The translations under genes were made by a program, and so were the position numbers. Below the pieces are notes generated by a model. That model saw only the letters and a program-made list of their open reading frames with translations. It did not search any database and was not told the DNA's origin. From positions 1-39,882 of the forward strand of contig NZ_LASA01000138.1 of NCBI RefSeq assembly GCF_001562015.1: a stretch of 39,882 nt of DNA, in the 5' to 3' direction. The stretch is from Endozoicomonas arenosclerae. GTDB lineage: Bacteria > Pseudomonadota > Gammaproteobacteria > Pseudomonadales > Endozoicomonadaceae. Below, one piece after another: positions 6,887 to 15,788 of the stretch; the stretch's first letter is position 1, and each line of letters starts with the position of its first letter.

Positions 6887-7960
6887 ATGAAAAAGCATTT
6901 CTTCAAATGCACCAAACAGTTGGGTTTGGTATGCCTGTCACTGCTGATGTCTTTTCCTTCATTCTCAGAAGCTGTCACTGAGCGTCCAACTCTTGAACAA
7001 TTAATAGAAGCTCGTAAGCAATGGGAGATCCTCAGCGAAAGAGGGGATGCTGATGCCAGCGCAAAATTGGGAGCTCTCTATCTTTCCGGATCTCTTGGAA
7101 CTCTAGACTTTATTAAGGCCAGAAAGTATCTGGCACTAGGCGCTAAAGTTGATGTGTCTGCACGACTGGCTTACGGTCACTTGCTGATGAAGGGGTTGGG
7201 AGGGGAGACAGATCTTGCAGGTGCAGAACAGGTTTTTGCCACGGCGTCGAAGCTTGGAAGTCTGGAAGGTTTGTATCTAAGAGCCAAACTGGTTTTAGGC
7301 AGAAGCGCATCAGAGTTAGAAGTTCGAAACGCCGTTAATGATATTCATCGTGCGGCTACAAAGGGTTTTCCTCCTGCGTTATCAACGATTGCTGAATTAC
7401 ACAGAACAGGTACGTTTCTGGAAAAGAACCCCCAAAAAGCCGTAGAGTACTATTTAAAAGCGGCAGAGAGGGGCTATTCAGAAGCACTTTCAAACGTTGC
7501 CGAAATGCATCTTTTTGCTGAATTGGGCTCGGCGGATATTAATAAAGCCGAGGACTTTTACCGGAAAGCCATCTCAAAGGGCGTAAAGTCTGCAAACTAT
7601 TCATTGGCTTTCTTTTTATACAATAAAAATCAGAACAATAAAGCGTCACTGGGCGAGTCATTCCGAATAGCGAAAATAGCCTCTTTGGCTTGGGATGAAA
7701 GGTGCCAATACCTTCTTGGGTTAATGTATTTCGAAGGCATGGCCGTGGCCAGTGATCATGAGCAAGCGTATTTCTGGTTGGATCTTGCGGCCAGTGCCGG
7801 TGTGTTTGAAGCCCATCATATCAGGGCGCTGGTTGCCAGAACGCTCTCGAAGGAACAGATAAACAAGGTGAAAAGTCGAGCCCGTGAATGGTTTGTGGCC
7901 AATCATGATCGTCCCCACGGCCATCTCTTTATTGATAGTTCAAAACACAGGTATCAATAA
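6887..7960 (+). CDS. Exported Sel1-repeat (SLR) protein
   Basis: A 357-aa protein with a signal peptide (residues 1-28, basic start then LGLVCLSLLMSFPSFSEA). It then has helical repeats of the Sel1 type, each about 36 residues, with patterns such as ASAKLGALYLSG, KAVEYYLKAAERGYSEALSNVAEMH and QYLLGLMYFEGMAVASDHEQAYFWLDLAASAG. Sel1 proteins are protein-protein interaction scaffolds. It is the first gene of a three-gene operon: its stop overlaps the next ATG (TAATG), and that gene overlaps the di-haem peroxidase gene. It may therefore be a periplasmic assembly or docking factor for the peroxidase. The Shine-Dalgarno AAGG is rather far from the ATG. Confidence 0.85.
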   Translation: MKKHFFKCTKQLGLVCLSLLMSFPSFSEAVTERPTLEQLIEARKQWEILSERGDADASAKLGALYLSGSLGTLDFIKARKYLALGAKVDVSARLAYGHLLMKGLGGETDLAGAEQVFATASKLGSLEGLYLRAKLVLGRSASELEVRNAVNDIHRAATKGFPPALSTIAELHRTGTFLEKNPQKAVEYYLKAAERGYSEALSNVAEMHLFAELGSADINKAEDFYRKAISKGVKSANYSLAFFLYNKNQNNKASLGESFRIAKIASLAWDERCQYLLGLMYFEGMAVASDHEQAYFWLDLAASAGVFEAHHIRALVARTLSKEQINKVKSRAREWFVANHDRPHGHLFIDSSKHRYQ

Positions 7961-8358
7961 TGTCTTTTGTTCTTAATGCATTTATCTGGCTGGTCAGTCT
8001 CTTCCATATCATGGCTGCCCACGGTGATGTTATAAAGTCTGATCAGGGTCATTGGGAAATTGCCTTTGAAAAGCCCATTGATAAGATCGGGCTGCACAAA
8101 ATTACGGATGTAGACTTCAGCCTGCTGCCAACGGATAAAACGCCCGTGTCTGATTTAAAGCTTAGGGTCGAGGGTGGTATGCCTGGACATGGGCACGGTT
8201 TTCCAACGACCCCTTATATTGAAGAACAGAGTGCTGGGCTTTATACCCTCAAGGGGGTCAGCTTTTCCATGCGCGGTGAATGGCTGCTGGTCATTAAAGT
8301 TGAAAGCGACAGTCAGGGTTCGGATCAATTTACGCTGCCCCTTTATATCAGGCCATGA
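7960..8358 (+). CDS. YtkA/FixH-like periplasmic small protein
   Basis: A 132-aa protein with an N-terminal hydrophobic export signal (about residues 4-20) and one beta-sandwich domain. The central motif GGMPGHGHGFPTTPYI, followed by GLYTLKGVSFSMRGEWLLVI, is typical of the YtkA-like family, small domains often found beside copper or cytochrome proteins. The His-rich GHGHG loop could bind a metal. Start and stop both overlap the neighbouring genes (TAATG and ATGA), so translation is coupled with the Sel1 protein and the di-haem peroxidase. A role in metal delivery or maturation of the peroxidase is inference. Confidence 0.75.
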   Translation: MSFVLNAFIWLVSLFHIMAAHGDVIKSDQGHWEIAFEKPIDKIGLHKITDVDFSLLPTDKTPVSDLKLRVEGGMPGHGHGFPTTPYIEEQSAGLYTLKGVSFSMRGEWLLVIKVESDSQGSDQFTLPLYIRP

Positions 8359-9524
8359 ACGGACTCAGTCCATTGTTTGTCTGCCTGGGATTGCTGTTCA
8401 GCGCAATGACAGATGCCAATGACATAGAGGATGCAAAGTATTTTTCCATAATGGGGCTGCAGAGTACTCCTGATGACCCTTCCAATGCATTTCAAAGAGA
8501 TCCAGATGCGATTGACCTGGGCAGAAAGTTATTTTTTGACAGAGGTATGAGTGCATCCAAAGAAATCGCCTGCTCAACCTGTCACTTCACCAACAACCAG
8601 TATATTGCCAATGAGTCGATACCCGCCGGGAGCCCTCGTGCTTTCCGTTCCGTCATGCAAATTACAGGTGTCGCCTACAATAGATTTTTTTTCTGGGATG
8701 GGAGGGCCGATAGCCTTTGGGCTCAGGCATTGGGACCCATCCAGAATCCCGGTGAGCATAATCTTGATCGTCTGAGTGCGGTGCAATATGTCGTCCGGAA
8801 TTATGCTGCTGAATTGAATAAGATCTCCTCCACATCAGCTAAATACGAGGGATATTTAAAACGTGTGAAAAATTGGAATGAATCCAGTAATGATGACCCT
8901 CCGACGACATCTATTAACTTTCTGTTTTCTTTGATGGGTAAGTCTCTGGCAGCTTTTCAGACGAGTTTGCCGGTTCAACCTTCGCTCTGGGATAACGTGG
9001 CCCGGGCTAAAATCAAGGGTACGCCACTTGATAAGGCACAGGAAAAGATCTGGAAAGGTTTCAGGATCTTTACGGGTAAGGCAAGGTGTTCAAGTTGTCA
9101 TGATGGCCCTTTATTTACTGACTTTTCTTTTCATAATACGGCCATGCCCACCCGACCGGAGCTGGGTATTGAAGCAGGACGTTATGAGGTGTTGCCCCAA
9201 ATCAAGAGTAATGAGTTTGGTTGTTACAGTCTCTATTCCGACGCCAGTAAAGACGAGTGTCGCCACTTGAAGTACGTGAACCAGAGTATTGATGAAAACT
9301 TTGGTTCGTTTAAAACCCCAACGCTGCGCAATGTCCGAACAAAAACGCATTTTGGGCATGCGAGCCAGTTTTCATCTCTGCAACAAATGATTGATCATTA
9401 TGATACTGCGCCAGTGGGTGTCCATGGTCGAATGCTCAATACACGAACGCTGTCTGAGTTAAAGCCTATTGGGCTCTCCAGCAGTGAAAAAGAAAGCTTG
9501 CTTGAGTTTTTGAAGGCTTTGTAA
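8355..9524 (+). CDS. Di-haem cytochrome c peroxidase/MauG-family protein
   Basis: A 389-aa periplasmic protein with a signal peptide (cleavage near residue 21) and two c-type haem sites, CSTCH (73-77) and CSSCH (245-249), in the two-domain layout of bacterial cytochrome c peroxidases and MauG. Family landmarks include FFDRGMSASKEIACSTCH, FFFWDGRADSLWAQA (118-125 region), FKTPTLRNV (319-327) and the final EFLKAL. A sequence of about 45 residues between haem 2 and FKTP contains two extra Cys (290, 302). It either reduces H2O2 with electrons from a small cytochrome or performs a MauG-like oxidation of a partner. It is the last gene of an operon with the Sel1 and YtkA-like proteins, and convergent with a GMC dehydrogenase operon. 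Confidence 0.9.
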   Translation: MNGLSPLFVCLGLLFSAMTDANDIEDAKYFSIMGLQSTPDDPSNAFQRDPDAIDLGRKLFFDRGMSASKEIACSTCHFTNNQYIANESIPAGSPRAFRSVMQITGVAYNRFFFWDGRADSLWAQALGPIQNPGEHNLDRLSAVQYVVRNYAAELNKISSTSAKYEGYLKRVKNWNESSNDDPPTTSINFLFSLMGKSLAAFQTSLPVQPSLWDNVARAKIKGTPLDKAQEKIWKGFRIFTGKARCSSCHDGPLFTDFSFHNTAMPTRPELGIEAGRYEVLPQIKSNEFGCYSLYSDASKDECRHLKYVNQSIDENFGSFKTPTLRNVRTKTHFGHASQFSSLQQMIDHYDTAPVGVHGRMLNTRTLSELKPIGLSSSEKESLLEFLKAL

Positions 9525-9557
9525 GGCTGCTTTTTAGCTTTATATAGAGAGATCTAT

Positions 9558-10616
9558 CTACCTGGACTTTTTGAGATGACCGAACAGCAGTGCCCGAGTA
9601 GGTTCATTTCTAAGTTTCCAAATTGAACTGTCTACATAGTAATGGTGTATGTTAATTGCGATAGCCAGCAAGCCTATGAGAGTAGGGGTTGCACTTTGCA
9701 GGTTCGCGTTCATTTCTGCCTGATAGAAAACCGCTGCACCGGCAATGACACAACCCAGATAAATCAGTTTAATTCTGGTACTGGAAGATACCTTTGGATG
9801 GGAAGGTGCTGGGCGGTTAGCTTCGACCCGGGTTACAAAAACCAGATACTGCAGTGAGTGTGCTATCTGTACCCAGAAAATAGCAGCCGGATTGAGAAAG
9901 ATAGCCAGATACCAGAAGAACAGACTGAACCCTATCCCGACCGTTCTTACGTCGATCTGTCCCTTTTTCCAGGCTGGTAACAGCAGGCAGCCTGATACGA
10001 CGAAACCGGAAAAAGCCAAACCTGAGACCAGCAGGTATACAGTGTCGTGCTGCAACCAGTCGACCCAGGATACGGTGGGCAAAAACCGGGCTGCCCAGAC
10101 AACATGCCATAAAATCAAACTTCTGAAGCACCAATGGAGAATGCGTTTCTCATGGGTGTTCCATTGATGGCCGGATAAAAGGGTAAAAGCAGAAAAGCAG
10201 CCCCAGGCCTGCCCGACGTAATGCCATGCCAGATAAAATGAGGCTATCAGCCAGAAGCCGTAGGATAAAAGCAGTGAAAGACTGACATGTTCGGGAGTAC
10301 TGTTAGCAAGACTTCCAATAAGGGCAATCAGCAATACTAAAATACCCGGGACAATAAGAGTTGCGCCGGGAAAGCGTTTAAAACAGTCTGGCTGTCTATA
10401 GAGAAGCCGATAGGACACCATAAAATGTGGCCAGTTAAGAAGAAGCTGCAACAGGAGGGCGGTTGTGATCAAAGGCATGCCGTCGTTGCTGGTTTCTATC
10501 TGATAGCCGGTTAACAACATGCCTGCAATGACTAAAACGGAAAGGCCTGAGGTGAGCCAGAAGTCTGTCCAGAATCCAAACAGGTTTCGGGGCTGAGTCG
10601 TTGTGGAGTTCATCAT
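9558..10616 (-). CDS. Histidine-rich polytopic membrane protein, family unknown
   Basis: A 352-aa protein with about eight to nine hydrophobic helices. Histidines lie at or inside helices in motif-like settings: NWPHFMVSYRLLY (H64), YLAWHYVGQAWG (H132), IAHSLQYLVF (H253) and INIHHYYVDSSIWK (H324, H325). Such spaced intramembrane His residues are typical of membrane metal or haem enzymes; the layout loosely recalls the Brp/Blh carotenoid dioxygenases but the motifs differ. It is the last gene of the operon after the GMC flavoprotein (7-base gap), so it may be an electron acceptor, a cofactor-bearing membrane partner or an oxygenase for the same substrate. I cannot name it. Confidence 0.8.
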   Translation of the reverse strand: MMNSTTTQPRNLFGFWTDFWLTSGLSVLVIAGMLLTGYQIETSNDGMPLITTALLLQLLLNWPHFMVSYRLLYRQPDCFKRFPGATLIVPGILVLLIALIGSLANSTPEHVSLSLLLSYGFWLIASFYLAWHYVGQAWGCFSAFTLLSGHQWNTHEKRILHWCFRSLILWHVVWAARFLPTVSWVDWLQHDTVYLLVSGLAFSGFVVSGCLLLPAWKKGQIDVRTVGIGFSLFFWYLAIFLNPAAIFWVQIAHSLQYLVFVTRVEANRPAPSHPKVSSSTRIKLIYLGCVIAGAAVFYQAEMNANLQSATPTLIGLLAIAINIHHYYVDSSIWKLRNEPTRALLFGHLKKSR

Positions 10617-10623
10617 AATGGGG

Positions 10624-12282
10624 TCAGTTTAATGTCCGTATATAATCCGCAGACCGGATGGCAAGTGCCTGAATGGTCAGTCCCGGGGACTCACCGCCAC
10701 CGGTTGATGGAAAAAGGCTGGCGTCACAAATAAAAAGATTCTTGATGTCATGGACTGAGCCAAAAGCATCACAGACACTCTGTCTGGGGTCAGTTCCCAT
10801 TCGACAGGTGCCAAAAACATGGGTTGATGAAAATGCATCGGCTGAACTGAATGTTTCGAATGGAGAGTCGCAACCAGCTGCATCAAGAATCTTTCTGCAT
10901 TCAGCATTCATGAACGCCAGACGCGCCATGGCATTCTGATCCAGATAGGAATGAATTCTGGGTACTGGGATACCGTGTTGATCTAACTGATCGGAAAGGC
11001 TGATATAACTTTTTTTATGGGGAAGACATTCACCTATAGAAGTTATGGAAAGCACTTTGCCCAGTTGCTCTCTCATCCGGGCTTTGTGTTTCAAGCCCCA
11101 ACCCGGTATTACCCTTGTTGCATAAGCGACTGGCCCCACCAGATCACTCTCTGACATAGAGGGACCGAAGCGACAGCCACCTATGACGCCCGGAATCGAA
11201 TCGGGTGCATTGTACTTCCAGCTCACCCAGTTCACGGGCAAGCCTCGATGGCTGCCAAGTTTCTCAGGATGTTCTGCCGATACGGTGGTCAACAGAGTTT
11301 CCATGAAGTTTTGGCCGACCTGGCCATTCTGATTGCCTATACCGTGGGGGTAATGGGCGTTTTTTGAGTTCAATAACAGTCGAGGTGTTTGGACCGCACC
11401 TGCTGCAAGAATGATCCATTGTGCGGACAGTTTGTGCAGCTTTCCTTTATGAGATGCCAGAATACTGCTGATTCTCCCATGGTGTGTTTCTAACTTAAGG
11501 ACTTCTGTCTCAGGGAGTATCTGGCAATTTCCACTGGCTAATGCGTGTTTCAGGTAGGTGACATCTATGCTTCCTTTGTCCGTAAGCATGCAACCACGCT
11601 GACAGCCCCCACAGTAATTACAGGCAGGACGATTATCATAAGGTTTACTGAGAACAGCCAGAGAGTTGGCCTGGGGCTGGTGGCCCACTCGAATAGCCGC
11701 TTTATCCAGTACCTTTGCAGCAAAACTGTATGGGTGGGGAGGCTGTGGGTATTTGGCTGAACGCGGACAACGGGTGTCACTGAGGGGGCCTGCCACACCA
11801 ACCCGTTCTTCAGCTGTCTGATAGTATGGTTCGAGCTCCTTATAACCCATGGGCCAGTCGGCTGCGACTCCGTGTTGGGTTTTCATTTGCATTGAATCGG
11901 GATTGAGTCGATGAGCCTCACCGGTAAAATGCAGTGAACTCCCCCCAACACCGCGAACATGGTGGTAGCCAAAATTAGCTCGCCGGGAACCTTTAACCAG
12001 CAACCCCTTCATTTTGTTCCAGGATCGCAATTCATTTTTAAGTTCGTGAATAGGTTGAAGCTCGGCGACTTCATAGGCTGATTTTGAAGCCGTTTTGTAG
12101 GGGAAGGGCTTTTCCCAAGTATGGGAGGATTGTCGATAATCAGAAGGCGAATAAGATGGGCCTGCATCCAGTACAAGTACTTTGAAACCATAATGGGACA
12201 GTCTCCAGGCGGCACTGCCGCCACCTGCACCGGCGCCAATTATAATGACATCGGCTTCAAAGTTTGCCAGGGGGCTCTTCAT
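10624..12282 (-). CDS. GMC-family FAD-dependent dehydrogenase
   Basis: A 552-aa flavoprotein. FAD is bound by VIIIGAGAGGGSAAW (13-27), and the GMC signature region is VRGVGGSSLHFTGEAHRL (about 109-126). A Cys cluster CNYCGGCQRGC (221-231) is typical of the gluconate/alcohol/sugar dehydrogenase branch. The C-terminal active site has STHVFGTCRMG (His about 488) and GGESPGLTIQALA. The usual Asn of NPxLT is Ser here, so the second catalytic residue is altered. The upstream gene encodes a gluconate-2-dehydrogenase subunit 3-like protein and overlaps it by 26 bases, indicating coupled translation and a probable complex. There is no signal peptide of its own; export by hitch-hiking on the TAT-type signal of the small subunit is plausible. 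The substrate is unknown. Confidence 0.9.
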   Translation of the reverse strand: MKSPLANFEADVIIIGAGAGGGSAAWRLSHYGFKVLVLDAGPSYSPSDYRQSSHTWEKPFPYKTASKSAYEVAELQPIHELKNELRSWNKMKGLLVKGSRRANFGYHHVRGVGGSSLHFTGEAHRLNPDSMQMKTQHGVAADWPMGYKELEPYYQTAEERVGVAGPLSDTRCPRSAKYPQPPHPYSFAAKVLDKAAIRVGHQPQANSLAVLSKPYDNRPACNYCGGCQRGCMLTDKGSIDVTYLKHALASGNCQILPETEVLKLETHHGRISSILASHKGKLHKLSAQWIILAAGAVQTPRLLLNSKNAHYPHGIGNQNGQVGQNFMETLLTTVSAEHPEKLGSHRGLPVNWVSWKYNAPDSIPGVIGGCRFGPSMSESDLVGPVAYATRVIPGWGLKHKARMREQLGKVLSITSIGECLPHKKSYISLSDQLDQHGIPVPRIHSYLDQNAMARLAFMNAECRKILDAAGCDSPFETFSSADAFSSTHVFGTCRMGTDPRQSVCDAFGSVHDIKNLFICDASLFPSTGGGESPGLTIQALAIRSADYIRTLN

Positions 12283-12793
12283 GATCCGGATACCCTAGGG
12301 GTTGAATAGGCCGGTTGATATCCATGCCAGTCCAGGATGCACTGTTGTGGTAGTAAAGCGTCATTGCATCTTCTCTTATTCTTTCAATAAAGACGCGGGG
12401 CAGGGTCATCTCTGGTTGATTAAAAGCAGCTTCAACAATTCGAATCTGAGCATTTGGGGCAAGCTCAGGAAAAGGTTTATAAAATGATCTGAGGCTGGTG
12501 GTATTAAACCACTGAGTGCCTTGTTGAATCAGTTCCGGATAGCGAGGGATTTGAGACGCAGTGTCTAATAATGATTCTTCAATTTTAAGGTCAGTGGCAC
12601 CGGGCGTTGAATCACCTGGAATCAAAACATCCAGAACAGAGGGTAATACTCCCGGGGGGACAGGCTCTGGATTGTTTAATTGAGCATAGGTCTGTTCCCA
12701 GCACAGTGGGGCAAGGGCCAAAAGCTTGAGAACCAGTCTTCGGCTGATTCGGTTGTGGGAATGCGTTGAATGATCTTGTTGTTTATTGGACAT
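12257..12793 (-). CDS. Gluconate 2-dehydrogenase subunit 3-like protein with TAT-type signal
   Basis: A 178-aa protein. The N-terminus has RISRRLVLKLLALAPL, a twin-arginine-like export signal (about residues 16-32), and the rest is helical with SVLDVLIPGDSTPGATD, typical of the small third subunit of membrane-bound gluconate/sorbitol-type dehydrogenases (PF13618 family). It leads a three-gene operon with the GMC flavoprotein, whose start lies inside its last codons, and the membrane protein. It probably carries the folded flavoprotein across the membrane and anchors it. The start at 12793 gives the complete signal. Confidence 0.8.
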   Translation of the reverse strand: MSNKQQDHSTHSHNRISRRLVLKLLALAPLCWEQTYAQLNNPEPVPPGVLPSVLDVLIPGDSTPGATDLKIEESLLDTASQIPRYPELIQQGTQWFNTTSLRSFYKPFPELAPNAQIRIVEAAFNQPEMTLPRVFIERIREDAMTLYYHNSASWTGMDINRPIQPLGYPDHEEPPGKL

Positions 12794-13007
12794 TCCAATC
12801 TCGCAACATTGAATGGACGGTTATTAAGAACAAACAGACATTTAAGACCTGTGATTAAAATTAAATTTGTTTCTTCTTCTGCCGCTAATCATGTTGACTT
12901 AATAAGAAGCTGTTCAAAGGTATCTATTTGATATCTATGCCATTAAAAAGAACTAAAAACAAGCTTTAGACAATACAAAGCAACAAACAACAAGGGAAGA
13001 AGTCATC

Positions 13008-15539
13008 ATGGAGAGGATGATTCTAAGGTATGTGCTGGGTATTCTGTCGCTTTTGACAGTATCCAGTGTTACCCACGCTGGCCATCTGTTCACCCAGGCA
13101 TCATCAAATACCCCCACCTGGATCCAGTCTGGCCAGGGCATCGTTATCAAGCAATACGGTGATGAAGGTGGTTCCGGGTCTGGCAATATAGACATTAATT
13201 TTGCAGCCAACAGTACTCCTCCTGATGATGCGGATACCTCAAACTCTAACTGGTGGCAGTGGAGTGCGGGTGATGTGATGAGAATCACTCTGCCTCTGAC
13301 AGACAATACATACACCTATACCATTGCATACGATGCTGCGGGCTCAGGTGGCTGCGATTATGACTTTTGTGGTCAAACAGGCTCATCAAGCCTTAATGTC
13401 TCTGGCACTGACCTTGGCGGTAGTGGAGTCACCCTCCCTGATCATTCAGGTGAGGAATCTTCCTATGACGAATCGGATGTTTATTTCAGTTGGTCCATAG
13501 AAGCTCTGGCTGGAGAGTTTTCACTGAGTGGGTATCGCATCCGTACATCGGACGGAACCATTGATGGAACCGGGGCCGGTATTCTGGATCAGGATAGCGT
13601 TGTTGATGCCGATGAGGTCGCTAATAATGTAGGGGGAAGTGTCCCTGACATTGATAATGCCAAAACCGAGTATACGCCTGATGAGCTGAACAATAATCAG
13701 GTCAATCCGAAGTTTACCGGTGGTACCCTTACCATTGGTTCAGGTACCGATTCGATCACAGCAAACTTTTCAGTGGATGCTAACGGCGGAACCATTCAGA
13801 CCAACGGCGATACAGAAATTGCCGGCGTTATCAGTGACGATAGCGGCAATGTTGGTAGCAGCGGCTCGTTAACTAAAACGGGTGATTCGGAGCTGACGCT
13901 TTCCGGAATCAATACCTTTGCAGGTGACATTATTGTGGAAGCCGGCACTCTGGCAGCAGAAGGAAGTCTGGCCGGTGGCGTTGTGGTCAATAATAACGGT
14001 ACCCTCAAGGGGTCGGGGGTTGTTACAGGCATCACTTCTAACGGTATTATCGCTCCAGGTGATTCTCCGGGCACGTTAACCTCTGCGGGCAACGTAGTAA
14101 TGAACTCGGGTTCTACTCTGCAAGAGGAAATTGACGGATCAAACTACAACCCTGCAGGTGGTGCTGGTAGTTATGACCGGGTTGCTGTAACAGGTGCGGG
14201 TAACACATTTACTGCTGACGGGACGCTTGAGATTTTACTGAGGGGCATTACTGCACCGGCGAACAATGATTTCACGCCTGTGTTGGGTGACAGTTTCCGG
14301 ATTGTCACTACCGAAGAAAGTAATGGGGTCAATGGCAGCTTCGTTACTGTGAATCAGCCTGCATCCGGGCTTTCTGACAATACAAGGTTTGATCTTCAGT
14401 ACGGTAACAATTATATCGATCTGGTTGTGACTCCGGGAAGTTATGCTGTTTACGCTGCTCAGAACGGGAACCTCAATGCCCGTAATGCTATGACTGCTCT
14501 GGAAGCAATCCGTCCTGCTGCTGGCGTAAGACCTTCAGGTTCTGATCCATTCTCCGGACTCATGGGATTGTCCGGAACAGTGTTGAATACTTCCATTGCT
14601 CAGTTGTCTGGTGAAATTCATGCGCAAAGTGCCAATGATGTTAAAGATCAGATGATTCTGCTCAGCGATTTATTGGTGACCAGTGCCTATGAATTGGACC
14701 CCGATGAAATGCTTTGGGCAAACGTTAGCTCAAACCAGATTGAGTATCGTCAGGACAAAATATCATCAGGCTATGATTCCAGTGCTCGCTCTCTAGTGGT
14801 GGGTTATGACTTTAAACGAGAGGAAGACAAACGTTATGGGCTGGCGTTGAGTTACTCCGATTCCAAACTTTCTGCCAAATACGCGTCATCTTCTGAGAAC
14901 ACTCTGGCTACCATGCTGGCTTATTACGAAGGAACGAAAGAAGCAGAAAAACTGGAGGTCTTCCAGCTAAACCTTAATCTGGGTTTGGGAGTCAGTGAGC
15001 GTGAAATTGAACGAAGCGTTTCTCTTGCTTCGGGCATCAATACCCATAAATCATCGGTTCAAGAGTCTGTTTTATTCGGTCAGGCTCGAATTTCTCATCT
15101 TCTAAAAGACGGTGAGCATGCTGATATCACCGGGTATTCCAGCTTGAGATTTCAGGCCCTTAAAGGCGATGCTTATCAGGAAAAGGGTTCGGCAGCTACC
15201 ATGCTATCCATTGATTCAGGCAGTCAGACGTCAGCCCAGCTTGGAGTTGGAGTCCTGATTAACTTTATTGATACCAATAAGGTTGACTGGAGTCTGGATA
15301 TGGGACTGTTTACTGAGTTGGTCAGGGATCATGAAACCCTTGATAGAGATTTGAGTCTTGGGGCTGCCCGCTGGGAAGTGGAGGGGACTGATGTTGGATC
15401 GATCAGTGCCAAAGTTGCAGCGCATGGTAGCTGGAAGTTCAGTGAGAATATGTCGGGTTTTGCTGCTTTGGGTGTTTCAGGATCATCCAACCGTATCGGT
15501 GGATATGGTTCTCTGGGGATTCGGATTGATCTCAAATAA
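13008..15539 (+). CDS. Type Va autotransporter with PATR-type passenger repeat
   Basis: An 843-aa protein with a signal peptide (cleavage after THA, residue 24). The passenger (25-550) is rich in Gly, Ser and Asn. An autotransporter-associated strand repeat lies at about 286-316 (SLTKTGDSELTLSGINTFAG, then IIVEAGTLAAEG), followed by the beta-helix closing motif IIAPGDSPGTL. The C-terminal beta-barrel is about 560-843, with alternating strands such as ARSLVVGYDF and YGLALSYSDSKL and the end YGSLGIRIDLK. Most barrels end in an aromatic residue; this one ends in Lys. The first 200 residues do not resemble the repeats and include an isolated CDYDFC. It is a single gene, divergent from the GMC operon, with a strong terminator. 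It is probably a surface adhesin or an enzyme displayed outside. Confidence 0.88.
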   Translation: MERMILRYVLGILSLLTVSSVTHAGHLFTQASSNTPTWIQSGQGIVIKQYGDEGGSGSGNIDINFAANSTPPDDADTSNSNWWQWSAGDVMRITLPLTDNTYTYTIAYDAAGSGGCDYDFCGQTGSSSLNVSGTDLGGSGVTLPDHSGEESSYDESDVYFSWSIEALAGEFSLSGYRIRTSDGTIDGTGAGILDQDSVVDADEVANNVGGSVPDIDNAKTEYTPDELNNNQVNPKFTGGTLTIGSGTDSITANFSVDANGGTIQTNGDTEIAGVISDDSGNVGSSGSLTKTGDSELTLSGINTFAGDIIVEAGTLAAEGSLAGGVVVNNNGTLKGSGVVTGITSNGIIAPGDSPGTLTSAGNVVMNSGSTLQEEIDGSNYNPAGGAGSYDRVAVTGAGNTFTADGTLEILLRGITAPANNDFTPVLGDSFRIVTTEESNGVNGSFVTVNQPASGLSDNTRFDLQYGNNYIDLVVTPGSYAVYAAQNGNLNARNAMTALEAIRPAAGVRPSGSDPFSGLMGLSGTVLNTSIAQLSGEIHAQSANDVKDQMILLSDLLVTSAYELDPDEMLWANVSSNQIEYRQDKISSGYDSSARSLVVGYDFKREEDKRYGLALSYSDSKLSAKYASSSENTLATMLAYYEGTKEAEKLEVFQLNLNLGLGVSEREIERSVSLASGINTHKSSVQESVLFGQARISHLLKDGEHADITGYSSLRFQALKGDAYQEKGSAATMLSIDSGSQTSAQLGVGVLINFIDTNKVDWSLDMGLFTELVRDHETLDRDLSLGAARWEVEGTDVGSISAKVAAHGSWKFSENMSGFAALGVSGSSNRIGGYGSLGIRIDLK

Positions 15540-15580
15540 CTTGCGGGCTGCAATCCATTCTTGATTACTGAAGCCCAAAC

Positions 15581-15616
15581 AAAAAGACCTGCAACAGAAT
15601 TGTTACAGGTCTTTTT
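15581..15616. terminator. Bidirectional terminator between the autotransporter and cydX
   Basis: An 11-bp perfect stem AAAAAGACCTG / CAGGTCTTTTT. The A-run on one side and T-run on the other make it work in both directions, for the + strand autotransporter and the - strand cydABX operon. Confidence 0.85.
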
Positions 15617-15635
15617 CGTTAAAGATATTCACTCT

Positions 15636-15776
15636 TTAGTGAGCGTTGTCTTCCTTGTTCAGAGCCTCACCGGTCTCTTCATCAAAGTGATCAGTGTGGA
15701 ACTCGTACCACATCACGTTGATGATACCGAAGGCGCAGGCCAGCAGTACGCCAAGAATCCAGGAAAAATACCACAT
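15636..15776 (-). CDS. cydX: Cytochrome bd oxidase small subunit CydX
   Basis: A 46-aa protein starting MWYFSWILGVLLACAFGIIN and continuing VMWYEF, nearly identical in pattern to canonical CydX, including Glu25. A single helix is followed by an acidic hydrophilic tail. AGGAGG lies seven bases before the ATG, and the gene starts 12 bases after cydB ends. CydX binds CydA and is needed for a stable, active bd oxidase. The gene is short and easily missed. Confidence 0.95.
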   Translation of the reverse strand: MWYFSWILGVLLACAFGIINVMWYEFHTDHFDEETGEALNKEDNAH

Positions 15777-15788
15777 AGTCTGTCCTCC

